NCBI RefSeq assembly: GCF_004514425.2
Contig: NZ_MYFN02000026.1
Span: forward strand, 1-33,329
Length of the DNA: 33,329 nt
Reading direction: 5' to 3'
Origin: Shinella sumterensis
Lineage (GTDB): Bacteria; Pseudomonadota; Alphaproteobacteria; Rhizobiales; Rhizobiaceae
Positions within the stretch are counted from its first letter, which is position 1; every line of letters begins with the position of its first letter. The position numbers and the translations under genes are program-made. A model generated the notes under the pieces. It was given only the letters and a program-made list of their open reading frames with translations. It had not been told where the DNA came from and did not search any database. Below are positions 10,997 through 18,731 of the stretch, piece by piece.

Positions 10997-12373
10997 ATGA
11001 AGGTCATCATCTGCGGCGCCGGACGCGTCGGCTACGGTATCGCGGAACGCCTCTCGCAGGAGGGCAACGATGTCTCCGTCATCGACAACAAGGCCTCGCT
11101 GATATCTGCCATCACCGATACGCTGGATGTCAGCGGCGTCGTGGGCCATGGCGCGCATCCGGAGGTGCTGGCCAAGGCCGGCGCCGACCAGGCCGACATG
11201 ATCATCGCCGTGACGCTCTACGACGAGATCAACATGGTCGCCTGCCAGGTGGCGCACTCGCTGTTCAACGTGCCGACCAAGATCGCCCGCATCCGCTCGC
11301 AGAGCTATCTCGCGCCTGAATATTCCGACCTCTTCTCACGCGAGAACATGCCCATCGACGTCACCATCTCGCCGGAGGTGGAGGTGGGCAAGATGGTGCT
11401 GCGGCGCATCTCGTTTCCCGGCGCCACCGATGTGGTGCGCTTCGCCGACGATCGCATCGTCATGGTCGCCATCGAGTGCATGGAGGATTGCCCGGTCGTC
11501 GAGACGCCGCTGAAGCAGCTGAGCGAGCTTTTCCCCGATCTGAATGCCACGGTGACGGGCATCGTTTCCAACGGGAAGCTGTTCGTGCCGAGTTCGTCCG
11601 ACCAGCTGCATTCCGGTGATCTCGCCTATGTCGTGTGCGACAAGGGGCATGTGCGGCGCACGCTCGCGCTGTTTGGCCATGAGGAGCAGGAGGCGGCGCG
11701 CATCGTCATCGCCGGCGGGGGCAATATCGGCTACTTCGTCGCCCGCGCCATCGAGGACTACCAGCCGAAGACCCGACTGAAGATCATCGAGAGCGACCGC
11801 GAGCGGGCCGTCGCCGTTGCCGACAAGCTGCGCAACACGGTCGTCCTGCACGGCTCGGCGCTCGACCAGAAGATGTTGCTCCAGGCCGATATCCAGGACG
11901 CGGACCTGATCGTCGCGCTCACCAACAACGACCAGATCAACATTCTCGGCAGCGTGATGGCCAAGCGCCTCGGCTGCAAGCAGAACCTCGTCCTGATCAA
12001 CGACCCGAGCTACGAGGATTTCACCAAGACGCTCGGCATCGACTCGCATATCAATCCGCGCGCGGTGACGATTTCGGGCATCCTCCAGCATGTCCGCAAG
12101 GGCCGTATCCGCTCGGTCTATGCCGTGCAGAAGGGCGCGGCGGAGGTGATCGAGGCGGAGGCGCTGGAAACCTCGCTGCTCGTGGGAAAGCCGCTGCGCG
12201 AAATCGAGCTGCCGGCAGGCATCCGCATCGGCGCGGTCTACCGCGAGGGCACGGTCATCCGGCCGGATGGCAACACGAAGATCAAGGCGAAGGACCGGGT
12301 CGTGCTGTTTGCTGCGGCCGCATCGGTGCGCCATGTCGAGCAGCTCTTCCGCGTCAGTATCCAGTATTTCTAG
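10997..12373 (+). CDS. trkA: Trk system potassium uptake regulatory protein TrkA
   Basis: A peripheral cytoplasmic subunit that binds NAD(H) and gates Trk-type K+ channels. The 458 residues hold two RCK units. The first begins MKVIICGAGRVGYGIAERL (GxGxxG) with the acidic VIDNK end of beta-2. The second begins at about residue 233 with ARIVIAGGGNIGYFVARAI and IIESD. Each is followed by a RCK-C domain (around 140-225 and 370-455). It lies 29 bases after ntrX in the same direction, and the ntrYX-trkA order is conserved in rhizobia. No TrkH/TrkG channel gene is in the window. Confidence 0.96.
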   Translation: MKVIICGAGRVGYGIAERLSQEGNDVSVIDNKASLISAITDTLDVSGVVGHGAHPEVLAKAGADQADMIIAVTLYDEINMVACQVAHSLFNVPTKIARIRSQSYLAPEYSDLFSRENMPIDVTISPEVEVGKMVLRRISFPGATDVVRFADDRIVMVAIECMEDCPVVETPLKQLSELFPDLNATVTGIVSNGKLFVPSSSDQLHSGDLAYVVCDKGHVRRTLALFGHEEQEAARIVIAGGGNIGYFVARAIEDYQPKTRLKIIESDRERAVAVADKLRNTVVLHGSALDQKMLLQADIQDADLIVALTNNDQINILGSVMAKRLGCKQNLVLINDPSYEDFTKTLGIDSHINPRAVTISGILQHVRKGRIRSVYAVQKGAAEVIEAEALETSLLVGKPLREIELPAGIRIGAVYREGTVIRPDGNTKIKAKDRVVLFAAAASVRHVEQLFRVSIQYF

Positions 12374-12383
12374 ACCGCCATAC

Positions 12384-12406
12384 CGGGACACGCGGCCCGC
12401 GTCCCG
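12384..12406 (+). other. GC-rich hairpin between trkA and the transaminase gene
   Basis: CGGGAC at 12384-12389 pairs with GTCCCG at 12401-12406, and a short GCG/CGC pairing lies inside the loop. No T-run follows, so it may be an RNA processing or pausing element rather than a full terminator. Confidence 0.3.
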
Positions 12407-12430
12407 TCCGCATCGTAACAGGATCGCCTC

Positions 12431-13294
12431 ATGCTTCGCTTTGCCTATGTGAACGGCCGCTACGTGCGCCATGCCGATGCGACGGTGCATATCGAGGATC
12501 GCGGCCTGATGTTCGGCGACGCGGTGTACGAGGTCTGCCAGGTGGCGCAGGGTTTTCTGGTCGACATGACCCGGCATCTGGACCGGCTCGACCGGTCGCT
12601 TTCCGAAATCCGCATCCGCCCGCCGATGCCGCGGGCGGCCCTCGTGCGCATCATGCGCGAAGTGCTCAGGCGCAACCGCGTGGTGAACGGCCTGGTCTAT
12701 GTGCAGGTGTCGCGCGGCGTGGCGCGCCGCGATCACGTCTTCCCGACGCCCGACGTGCGCGCCTCGCTCATCGTGACGGCCAAATCGCTCAACCCGGCGA
12801 CCATCGCGGCGAAACATGCGGCGGGCGTCAGCGCCTTCACCGCGCCCGACAACCGCTGGGGCAGGGTGGATATCAAGACCGTCGGCCTGCTGCCCAATGT
12901 GCTGGCGCGCCAGCGGGCGAAAGAGGCGGGCGGGTATGAGGCGATCTTCGTCGATGCCGAGGGCAATGTGACGGAAGGGGCCGCCACGAATCTCTGGATC
13001 GTCGACAAGGCGGGCACGCTCGTGACACGGCCGGCCGATCCCGGCATCCTGCGCGGCATCACCCGCACCACGCTGCTGGATGTGGCCGCCACGCTCGGCC
13101 TGCCGGTCGCGGAACGGCGTTTTTCCGTTGCCGAAATGCTGGAGGCGCGCGAGGTTTTCATCACCGGCGCCACGACGATCTGCCTTCCGATCGTCTCCAT
13201 CGACGGCCGGACGATCGCCAACGGCCATCCCGGAATCATCGCGCAGAAAATTCGCGACGCCTTTTTCGACGTTGCGGAGAAGACCGCGATTTGA
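12431..13294 (+). CDS. dat: D-amino-acid transaminase-like PLP enzyme (class IV)
   Basis: A 287-residue fold-type IV aminotransferase. The opening AYVNGRYVRHADATVHIEDRG and GDAVYEV are typical of the D-alanine aminotransferase/branched-chain/ADC-lyase group. The PLP lysine is Lys149 in VDIKTVGLLPNVL, and VTEGAATNLWIV and FITGATTICLPIVSIDG complete the cofactor-binding signature. The pattern fits D-amino-acid transaminase best, which interconverts D-alanine and 2-oxoglutarate with pyruvate and D-glutamate, but substrate choice within class IV cannot be read with certainty. It sits between trkA and hfq as in other rhizobia. Confidence 0.85.
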   Translation: MLRFAYVNGRYVRHADATVHIEDRGLMFGDAVYEVCQVAQGFLVDMTRHLDRLDRSLSEIRIRPPMPRAALVRIMREVLRRNRVVNGLVYVQVSRGVARRDHVFPTPDVRASLIVTAKSLNPATIAAKHAAGVSAFTAPDNRWGRVDIKTVGLLPNVLARQRAKEAGGYEAIFVDAEGNVTEGAATNLWIVDKAGTLVTRPADPGILRGITRTTLLDVAATLGLPVAERRFSVAEMLEAREVFITGATTICLPIVSIDGRTIANGHPGIIAQKIRDAFFDVAEKTAI

Positions 13295-13393
13295 TACCAA
13301 ACTCGGCGGTCTGGAAATTCATTCCCGACCACGGGGACATTTTATTTTCAGTCAACCGGTCTCAAGGGCCGGCAATCAGAAAGAAGCGGCGCG

Positions 13394-13636
13394 ATGGCGG
13401 AACGTTCTCAGAACCTGCAGGATCTTTTTCTCAATACCGTTCGCAAGCAAAAGATTTCTCTGACGATCTTTCTCATCAACGGGGTCAAGCTGACCGGGGT
13501 TGTCACCTCCTTCGACAATTTCTGCGTCCTGCTCCGTCGCGACGGTCATTCGCAGCTCGTGTACAAGCACGCCATCTCGACCATCATGCCCGGCCAGCCG
13601 TTGCAGATGTTCGAGACCGAGGAAAACGGCTCCTGA
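13394..13636 (+). CDS. hfq: RNA chaperone Hfq
   Basis: An 80-residue Sm-like protein that forms hexamers and pairs small RNAs with mRNAs. It is nearly a textbook sequence: [39 protein letters not shown] (Sm1) and [13 protein letters not shown] (Sm2, with the YKHA RNA-contact motif). The C-terminal tail is short, as usual in alphaproteobacteria. The 99-base gap to the transaminase gene probably holds its own promoter. hflX follows directly, as in most proteobacteria. Confidence 0.98.
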   Translation: MAERSQNLQDLFLNTVRKQKISLTIFLINGVKLTGVVTSFDNFCVLLRRDGHSQLVYKHAISTIMPGQPLQMFETEENGS

Positions 13637-13713
13637 CAGGACCAACGAAGATTAGCAAATCCGATACTTCCAAGGATTCCCTCGTTCCGGATGTTGAAAA
13701 GCACCGGGACGAC

Positions 13714-15033
13714 ATGCGCGCCGTGGTCATCGCACCCGTTCTGAAGGCGCGCGGGAAAGCCGATCCGACCGTCATCACGCGGTCCGACGAGGCGCGGCTG
13801 GAAGAGGCCGTCGGTCTCGCGCGCGCCATCGACCTGACGATCGTGCATTCGGCGCTCGTGCCGGTCGCCCAGCCGAAGCCGGGCACGCTGCTCGGCACCG
13901 GAAAGATCGAGGAGATCAAGGCGGCGCTCGACGAGCACAATGCCGGTCTCGTCATCGTCGACCATCCGCTGACGCCGGTCCAGCAGCGCAATCTCGAGAA
14001 GGAATGGAACGCCAAGGTCATCGACCGCACGGGCCTGATCCTCGAAATCTTCGGCCGCCGCGCCTCCACCAAGGAAGGCACGTTGCAGGTCGAGCTGGCG
14101 CATCTCAACTACCAGCGCGGCCGCCTCGTGCGCAGCTGGACCCACCTTGAGCGCCAGCGCGGCGGCGCGGGCTTCATGGGCGGCCCCGGCGAAACGCAGA
14201 TCGAAGCCGACCGCCGCCTGCTGCAGGACAAGATCGTCAAGCTGGAGCGCGAGCTGGAGCAGGTGCGCCGCACCCGCCAGCTGCACCGCTCCAAACGCAA
14301 GAAGGTGCCGCATCCCATCGTGGCGCTTGTCGGCTACACCAATGCCGGCAAGTCGACGCTGTTCAACCGCATCACCGGCGCGGGCGTTCTGGCCGAGGAC
14401 ATGCTGTTTGCGACGCTCGACCCGACGCTGCGCCGCATGAAGCTGCCGCAGGGCCGCACCGTCATCCTCTCCGACACGGTGGGCTTCATCTCCGACCTGC
14501 CGACGCATCTCGTGGCGGCCTTCCGGGCGACGCTGGAAGAGGTGCTGGAGGCCGATCTCATCCTGCATGTGCGCGATATGTCCGACCCGGACAACGGCGC
14601 GCAATCCTCCGATGTCCTGCGCATCCTCGCCGATCTCGGCATCGACGAGAAGGACGGCGCCGAGCGCATCCTGGAGGTCTGGAACAAGATCGACCGGCTG
14701 GAGCCGGAGGCGCGCGAGGCGCTGGTGAACAAGGCCGCGACGCAGCCGAACGTCATTGCCGTCTCCGCCATTTCGGGCGAGGGCGTCGACGCCCTGCTTG
14801 ACGAGATCAACAAGCGGCTTTCCGGCGTGCTGGTCGACCGTGACGTCATCGTGCCCATCACACAGTTGCAGCTTCTGCCGTGGATCTACGATCATTCGAT
14901 CGTCGATGCACGCGAGGACCTGGAAGACGGCAATGTGCGGCTGGAACTGCGTCTGACGGAGACCGAAGCCGCCGAGCTCGACCGACGCCTCGGCATCGGT
15001 GGCAAGCCGGTGCGCGAGGATTGGGAGCGCTGA
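13714..15033 (+). CDS. hflX: GTPase HflX (ribosome-associated)
   Basis: A 439-residue GTPase that splits or rescues stalled ribosomes. The N-terminal HflX domain has GTLLGTGKIEEIK, VDHPLTPVQQRNLE and LIEIFGRRA-type motifs, followed by a helical hairpin with the GGPGETQIEADRR signature. The G domain has G1 GYTNAGKSTLFN, G2 FATLDPT, G3 DTVGFISDLP and G4 NKID. The first standard start in frame is ATG 13714, 77 bases after hfq. However, the frame is open back to the hfq stop and includes a CTG at 13633 preceded by GAGGAAAA, so the true N-terminus may be longer (see findings). Confidence 0.93.
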   Translation: MRAVVIAPVLKARGKADPTVITRSDEARLEEAVGLARAIDLTIVHSALVPVAQPKPGTLLGTGKIEEIKAALDEHNAGLVIVDHPLTPVQQRNLEKEWNAKVIDRTGLILEIFGRRASTKEGTLQVELAHLNYQRGRLVRSWTHLERQRGGAGFMGGPGETQIEADRRLLQDKIVKLERELEQVRRTRQLHRSKRKKVPHPIVALVGYTNAGKSTLFNRITGAGVLAEDMLFATLDPTLRRMKLPQGRTVILSDTVGFISDLPTHLVAAFRATLEEVLEADLILHVRDMSDPDNGAQSSDVLRILADLGIDEKDGAERILEVWNKIDRLEPEAREALVNKAATQPNVIAVSAISGEGVDALLDEINKRLSGVLVDRDVIVPITQLQLLPWIYDHSIVDAREDLEDGNVRLELRLTETEAAELDRRLGIGGKPVREDWER

Positions 15034-15128
15034 GGCTATTGCCTCCGGCACCTTGCATTCGCGCTTATTGGAAAGTTTGAGACCTCTCCTTTTCTTGAAC
15101 GCTTAAAGCCTTCCTAAAACTTCTCCAT

Positions 15129-15212
15129 CGTCATCCTCGGGCTTGACCCGAGGATCCACCCACACCCGCTGAGCTTGCCGCTTGGATCCTCGGGTCAAGC
15201 CCGAGGATGACG
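15129..15212. repeat. 30-bp perfect inverted repeat (alphaproteobacterial intergenic palindrome)
   Basis: Arms 15129-15158 and 15183-15212 are exact reverse complements, with a 24-base spacer. Each arm contains its own smaller palindrome, CCTCGGG-cttga-CCCGAGG, so the RNA could form either one long stem or two short hairpins. This motif is scattered through many alphaproteobacterial genomes, and its translation is a familiar false ORF. Here it lies between the convergent hflX and mazG genes (gap 15034-15337) and may end transcription from both sides. The rest of that gap shows nothing else. Confidence 0.85.
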
Positions 15213-15337
15213 CCGGTGGGTGGGGTGAACGCAGGTAACGGCGTTGGTGAGATGACCGCCGGTGGCGGATTTGGTAGGGTGGCGCACCATGGCTGCGAAT
15301 CCACGCATCGGCGTCTACTTTCGAGCCGCCACCAGCG

Positions 15338-16174
15338 CTATTTTGCCAGCTGCCGCTCGATCTGCTTCGCCGCCTGCCACAAGTCTTCCATTCGCTCCAG
15401 CGTCGCATCCTCCAGGCTTTCGCCATTGGCGGCGAGACTGTCTTCGATATGCGAGAAGCGGTTGCGGAACTTGGTGTTGGTGCCGCGCAGCGCCATTTCC
15501 GGATCGGCGCCGACATGGCGGCCGATATTGACCAGCGCGAAGATCAGGTCGCCGAGTTCGTCGGCGACGGCTGTCTGGTCACCGGCGGCAAGGGCTGCGC
15601 GCAGTTCGCCGATCTCTTCCTCGATCTTGTCGAGGATGGGCGCCGGTTCGGACCAGTCGAAGCCGACCTTGGCCGCGCGTTCCTGGAGCTTCAGCGCCTC
15701 GACGAGGGCCGGGAAGGAGCGCTGCACGGAGCCGAGATGGCCGCGCAGCGGGTCCTCTGGCAGGCCGCGGAGGGCGCGGCGCTCCTTGCGTTCACGCTTC
15801 TCCGCCTGCTTGATCGCGTCCCATTGCAGCTTCACAGCCTCCGGCGTCTGTGCATCCGAGCGTTCGAAGACATGCGGGTGGCGGCGGATCATCTTGCGGG
15901 TGACGGCTTCCACCACGCTGCCGAAATCGAAGGCGCCGCGCTCCTCGGCGATCCGCGCATGGAAGACGACCTGGAGCAGCAGGTCGCCCAGCTCCTCGCA
16001 GAGATCGTCCATGTCGTTGCGTTCGATCGCGTCGGCGACCTCGTAGGCCTCCTCGATCGTGTAGGGCTTGATGGTCTCGAAGGTCTGGACGATATCCCAG
16101 GGGCAGCCGGTTTCCGGCTGGCGCAGGGCCTGCATGATCTCGATCAGGCGGTCTATGTCGCGGCTCGGCTGCAT
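15338..16174 (-). CDS. mazG: Nucleoside triphosphate pyrophosphohydrolase MazG
   Basis: A 278-residue protein with two tandem MazG domains. MazG hydrolyses nucleoside triphosphates to monophosphates and pyrophosphate, clearing non-canonical dNTPs, and in E. coli it lowers ppGpp under stress. The N-terminal domain shows CPWDIVQTFETIKPYTIEEAYEV and the metal-binding LCEELGDLLLQVVFHA. The C-terminal domain shows IEEEIGELRAALA and VADELGDLIFALVNIGRH. The start at ATG 16174 leaves an 8-base gap to the deaminase gene; an in-frame TTG at 16186 would overlap it. Both genes form a minus-strand pair. Confidence 0.94.
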   Translation of the reverse strand: MQPSRDIDRLIEIMQALRQPETGCPWDIVQTFETIKPYTIEEAYEVADAIERNDMDDLCEELGDLLLQVVFHARIAEERGAFDFGSVVEAVTRKMIRRHPHVFERSDAQTPEAVKLQWDAIKQAEKRERKERRALRGLPEDPLRGHLGSVQRSFPALVEALKLQERAAKVGFDWSEPAPILDKIEEEIGELRAALAAGDQTAVADELGDLIFALVNIGRHVGADPEMALRGTNTKFRNRFSHIEDSLAANGESLEDATLERMEDLWQAAKQIERQLAK

Positions 16175-16182
16175 GGCGGGTC

Positions 16183-16770
16183 TCAATTCAGCGGGATGGC
16201 GTTTCCGGCCTTGCCGGACTGGTAGCTCTCCGAAAGCGCATCATAGGCGGCCCGGATCTCGGCATCCTGCGCTTTCAGCGCTGCCTTTTCTTCGTCGCCT
16301 GCGGTCGCGATAAGGTCTGCGATGGCGGCGGAGTGCCAGAAGGCGTTCGTCTTCGCATAGCCGCCCGGCTCCAGCCGGAAGACTTCCTTGAGGATGCGCA
16401 GATCGTGCGGGATGGCAAAGCTGTCTCGCGAATCCTCGTGGCTGAAGAAATAGTAGAAATTGTCGAAGCCGGCCCAGGTGATCGCCGACAGGCACATCGA
16501 GCAGGGCTCATGCGTCGACAGGAAGACGTAGTCTTTGGTATCGGGCTTTTCCACGCGCTCGTAGAGGCGTTTCAGCGTATGCACTTCGCCGTGCCAGAGC
16601 GGATTTTCGGTCTCGTTGTTGGTTTCGGCGATGACGAGCGACAGGTCGGACTTGCGCAGGATCGCGGCGCCGAAAACCTTGTTGCCGGCGGCGACACCCA
16701 CCTGTGTCAGGGGCAGGATGTCGGACTGGATGACGTCGAGAAGGCGCTTGGCAAGGGTTGCCTGGTCCAT
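16183..16770 (-). CDS. Zinc-dependent nucleoside/cytidine deaminase-fold protein
   Basis: A 195-residue protein of the CMP/dCMP deaminase superfamily. The zinc site is visible: HGEVHTLKR supplies the histidine ligand and catalytic glutamate (HxE), and HEPCSMCLSA supplies the two cysteine ligands (PCxxC). The sequence between (VFGAAILRKSDLSLVIAETNNE) is the usual substrate-pocket strand. The long C-terminal part after FYYFFSHEDSRD is unlike tadA, and the substrate (guanine, cytosine or another base) cannot be named. It is the first gene of the mazG pair and divergent from cysG across 195 bases. Confidence 0.8.
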   Translation of the reverse strand: MDQATLAKRLLDVIQSDILPLTQVGVAAGNKVFGAAILRKSDLSLVIAETNNETENPLWHGEVHTLKRLYERVEKPDTKDYVFLSTHEPCSMCLSAITWAGFDNFYYFFSHEDSRDSFAIPHDLRILKEVFRLEPGGYAKTNAFWHSAAIADLIATAGDEEKAALKAQDAEIRAAYDALSESYQSGKAGNAIPLN

Positions 16771-16965
16771 GTGGGATTTCCCTTTGGCTTGATGGCCATC
16801 CTTAGCGGGCGCGGCGGCCGGCAGGCAAGGGCGGCCGGTGACTTATGCTCAAAATGCGGGGGTGCAGAGCAAAACAATACGCCCCGCCTTGGGCATTGGA
16901 ATTTATGTTTCTTTTGTTTCTGGCAATTTTTCGCGATAGTGCGCACACTCCAACCGGATCGGATC

Positions 16966-18402
16966 ATGACTGAGGCGCAGAGCAAGCTTTCGACATTCCC
17001 GGCGTTCTTCCGCGTCAGCGGCAGGACGGTCGTTGTCGTGGGCGAAGGCGATGAGGCCTTCGCCAAGGCGCGCCTGCTGTTCAATACCGATGCCCGCATC
17101 GTCGTTGTCGCCGAAACCCCGGACGCCGATTTCGAGCGATTCATCACGGACAAGGGGCTCGTCCTCATCCGCGCACCCTTTTCCGACGCGCTCATCGACG
17201 GCGCGGCGCTGGTGTTCGCGGCGACCGGCGACGCCGCCGCGGACCGGGCCATTGCCGCGGCCGCCCGGGCGCTTCGCATCCCCGTCAATGCCGTCGACCA
17301 GCCGGAATATTGCGATTTCTTCACGCCGGCGCTCGTCAATCGCGCGCCCGTCGCCGTCGCCATCGGCACGGAAGGGGCGGGGCCCGTGCTGGCCCAGATG
17401 ATCCGCGCCCAGGTCGACCAGCTCCTTTCGCCGTCGCTCGGCCGTCTTGCAAGTCTTGCCAACAGCTACCGTGAGGCCGTCGATCGCATCCTGCCGCGCG
17501 GTGTCACGCGCCGGGTGTTCTGGCGGCGGTTCTTCCAGGGCGCGGTCGCCGATGCCGTCAACAATGGCGATGTCGAGCTGGCGCGCCGTACGGCCAACAC
17601 GCTCCTGAATTCGCAGGGCAAAGCAGCCGGCCATGTCTGGCTCGTCGGCGCCGGCCCGGGTGCGGAAGACCTGCTGACGTTGCGCGCCCAGCGCGTGATG
17701 ATGGAAGCCGACGTCATCGTCTTCGATGCGCTGGTGCCGCAGGCAATCGTCGACATGGGCCGCCGCGATGCCGAGCGCCTTTCCGTGGGAAAACGCAAGG
17801 GCTGTCACTCCAAGTCGCAGGAAGAGATCAACGACCTGCTGGTCGAACTCGGCAAGGCGGGCAAGCGCGTCGTGCGGTTGAAATCCGGCGATCCGCTCGT
17901 CTATGGCCGCGCCGGCGAGGAAATGGCCGCTTTGCGCCGGGCCGGCGTGACCTATGAGATCGTGCCGGGCATCACCTCGGCCTTTGCCGCGGCCGCCGAT
18001 TTCGAGCTGCCGCTGACGCTGCGCGGCGTCGCCTCCTCGCTGGTCTTCACGACGGGCCACGACCTGACGGGATCGGTTCTGCCGGATTGGGCGCGTCTGG
18101 CCATTTCCGGCGCGACCGTGGCCGTCTATATGGGCCGCACGGTCGCCGCTTCCGTTGCCGCGCGCCTGATGGAAGCCGGCCTGCCGGCCGAGACGACCGT
18201 CGCCGTGGTGGAAAATGCCAGCAGGCGCGAGAAGCGGCTGCTGCATGGTACACTCAAGGATCTGCCCGGCCTGGAGCATCGCGACGAGCTTTCCGGCCCG
18301 GTCATGGTGATCATCGGCGACGCCGTCGCCGGCGCCAATTTCGAACATTCCGAACCGCTCGTGCGCGAGCCGGTTCGCACGACAGCAGCATTGGGAGCAT
18401 GA
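16966..18402 (+). CDS. cysG: Siroheme synthase CysG
   Basis: A 478-residue multifunctional enzyme that turns uroporphyrinogen III into siroheme, the prosthetic group of sulfite and nitrite reductases. The N-terminal dehydrogenase/ferrochelatase part (about 1-210) has the NAD-binding TVVVVGEGDEAFAKARLL and NAVDQPEYCDFFTPA. The methyltransferase part (from about 222) has VWLVGAGPGAEDLLTLRA, GKRKGCHSKSQEEIN and RLKSGDPLVYGRAGEE. ATG 16966 begins the conserved N-terminus; the frame stays open far upstream but that sequence is not protein-like. The 195-base upstream gap contains an AT-rich stretch (16895-16932) likely to include the operon promoter. One base separates it from the next gene. Confidence 0.95.
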   Translation: MTEAQSKLSTFPAFFRVSGRTVVVVGEGDEAFAKARLLFNTDARIVVVAETPDADFERFITDKGLVLIRAPFSDALIDGAALVFAATGDAAADRAIAAAARALRIPVNAVDQPEYCDFFTPALVNRAPVAVAIGTEGAGPVLAQMIRAQVDQLLSPSLGRLASLANSYREAVDRILPRGVTRRVFWRRFFQGAVADAVNNGDVELARRTANTLLNSQGKAAGHVWLVGAGPGAEDLLTLRAQRVMMEADVIVFDALVPQAIVDMGRRDAERLSVGKRKGCHSKSQEEINDLLVELGKAGKRVVRLKSGDPLVYGRAGEEMAALRRAGVTYEIVPGITSAFAAAADFELPLTLRGVASSLVFTTGHDLTGSVLPDWARLAISGATVAVYMGRTVAASVAARLMEAGLPAETTVAVVENASRREKRLLHGTLKDLPGLEHRDELSGPVMVIIGDAVAGANFEHSEPLVREPVRTTAALGA

Positions 18403-18403
18403 C

Positions 18404-18721
18404 ATGGCCGACAAGGTTCTGACAGCCAACCGCCTTTCCGACGGCATCTCCGTCTGGCTGGATGCCGCCGGCAACTGGAACGAACATCTCCAGGACGCCT
18501 TCGTGGCGCGCCACAAGGAGGCCGTCGACGCGCTGGAGGCCACCGGCAAGCAGGCCTTCGCCGACAACAAGGTGGTTGACGTCAACGTCGTGGACGTCGA
18601 AGAAGTCGACGGCGTCCTGCGGCCGCTGCGCATGCGCGAGCGCATCCGTGCCGAAGGACCATCCATTGCCTATGCCGCCGGTTATTCCGGCCTGACTGCG
18701 ACGGCCGCACCGGCCGCCTGA
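18404..18721 (+). CDS. DUF2849 protein of the sulfite-reduction operon
   Basis: A 105-residue protein of the DUF2849 family, found almost always between cysG and cysI in alphaproteobacteria. Visible features are VLTANRLSDGISVWLDAAGNW near the start, a run rich in valine and aspartate (VVDVNVVDVEEVDG) and the RPLRMRERIRAEGPS segment. No catalytic motif or cofactor site is recognised. Its position one base after cysG and 10 bases before cysI points to an accessory role in siroheme or sulfite reductase function, but that is inference only. Confidence 0.85.
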   Translation: MADKVLTANRLSDGISVWLDAAGNWNEHLQDAFVARHKEAVDALEATGKQAFADNKVVDVNVVDVEEVDGVLRPLRMRERIRAEGPSIAYAAGYSGLTATAAPAA

Positions 18722-18731
18722 GGACGTTTCA

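Noticed and set aside
15103-15516. A 137-codon minus-strand ORF containing SSGLTRGSKRQ and WVDPRVKPEDD
   Set aside because: It is the translation of the palindromic repeat plus an out-of-frame piece of mazG; this wording is a well-known false ORF of alphaproteobacterial repeats.
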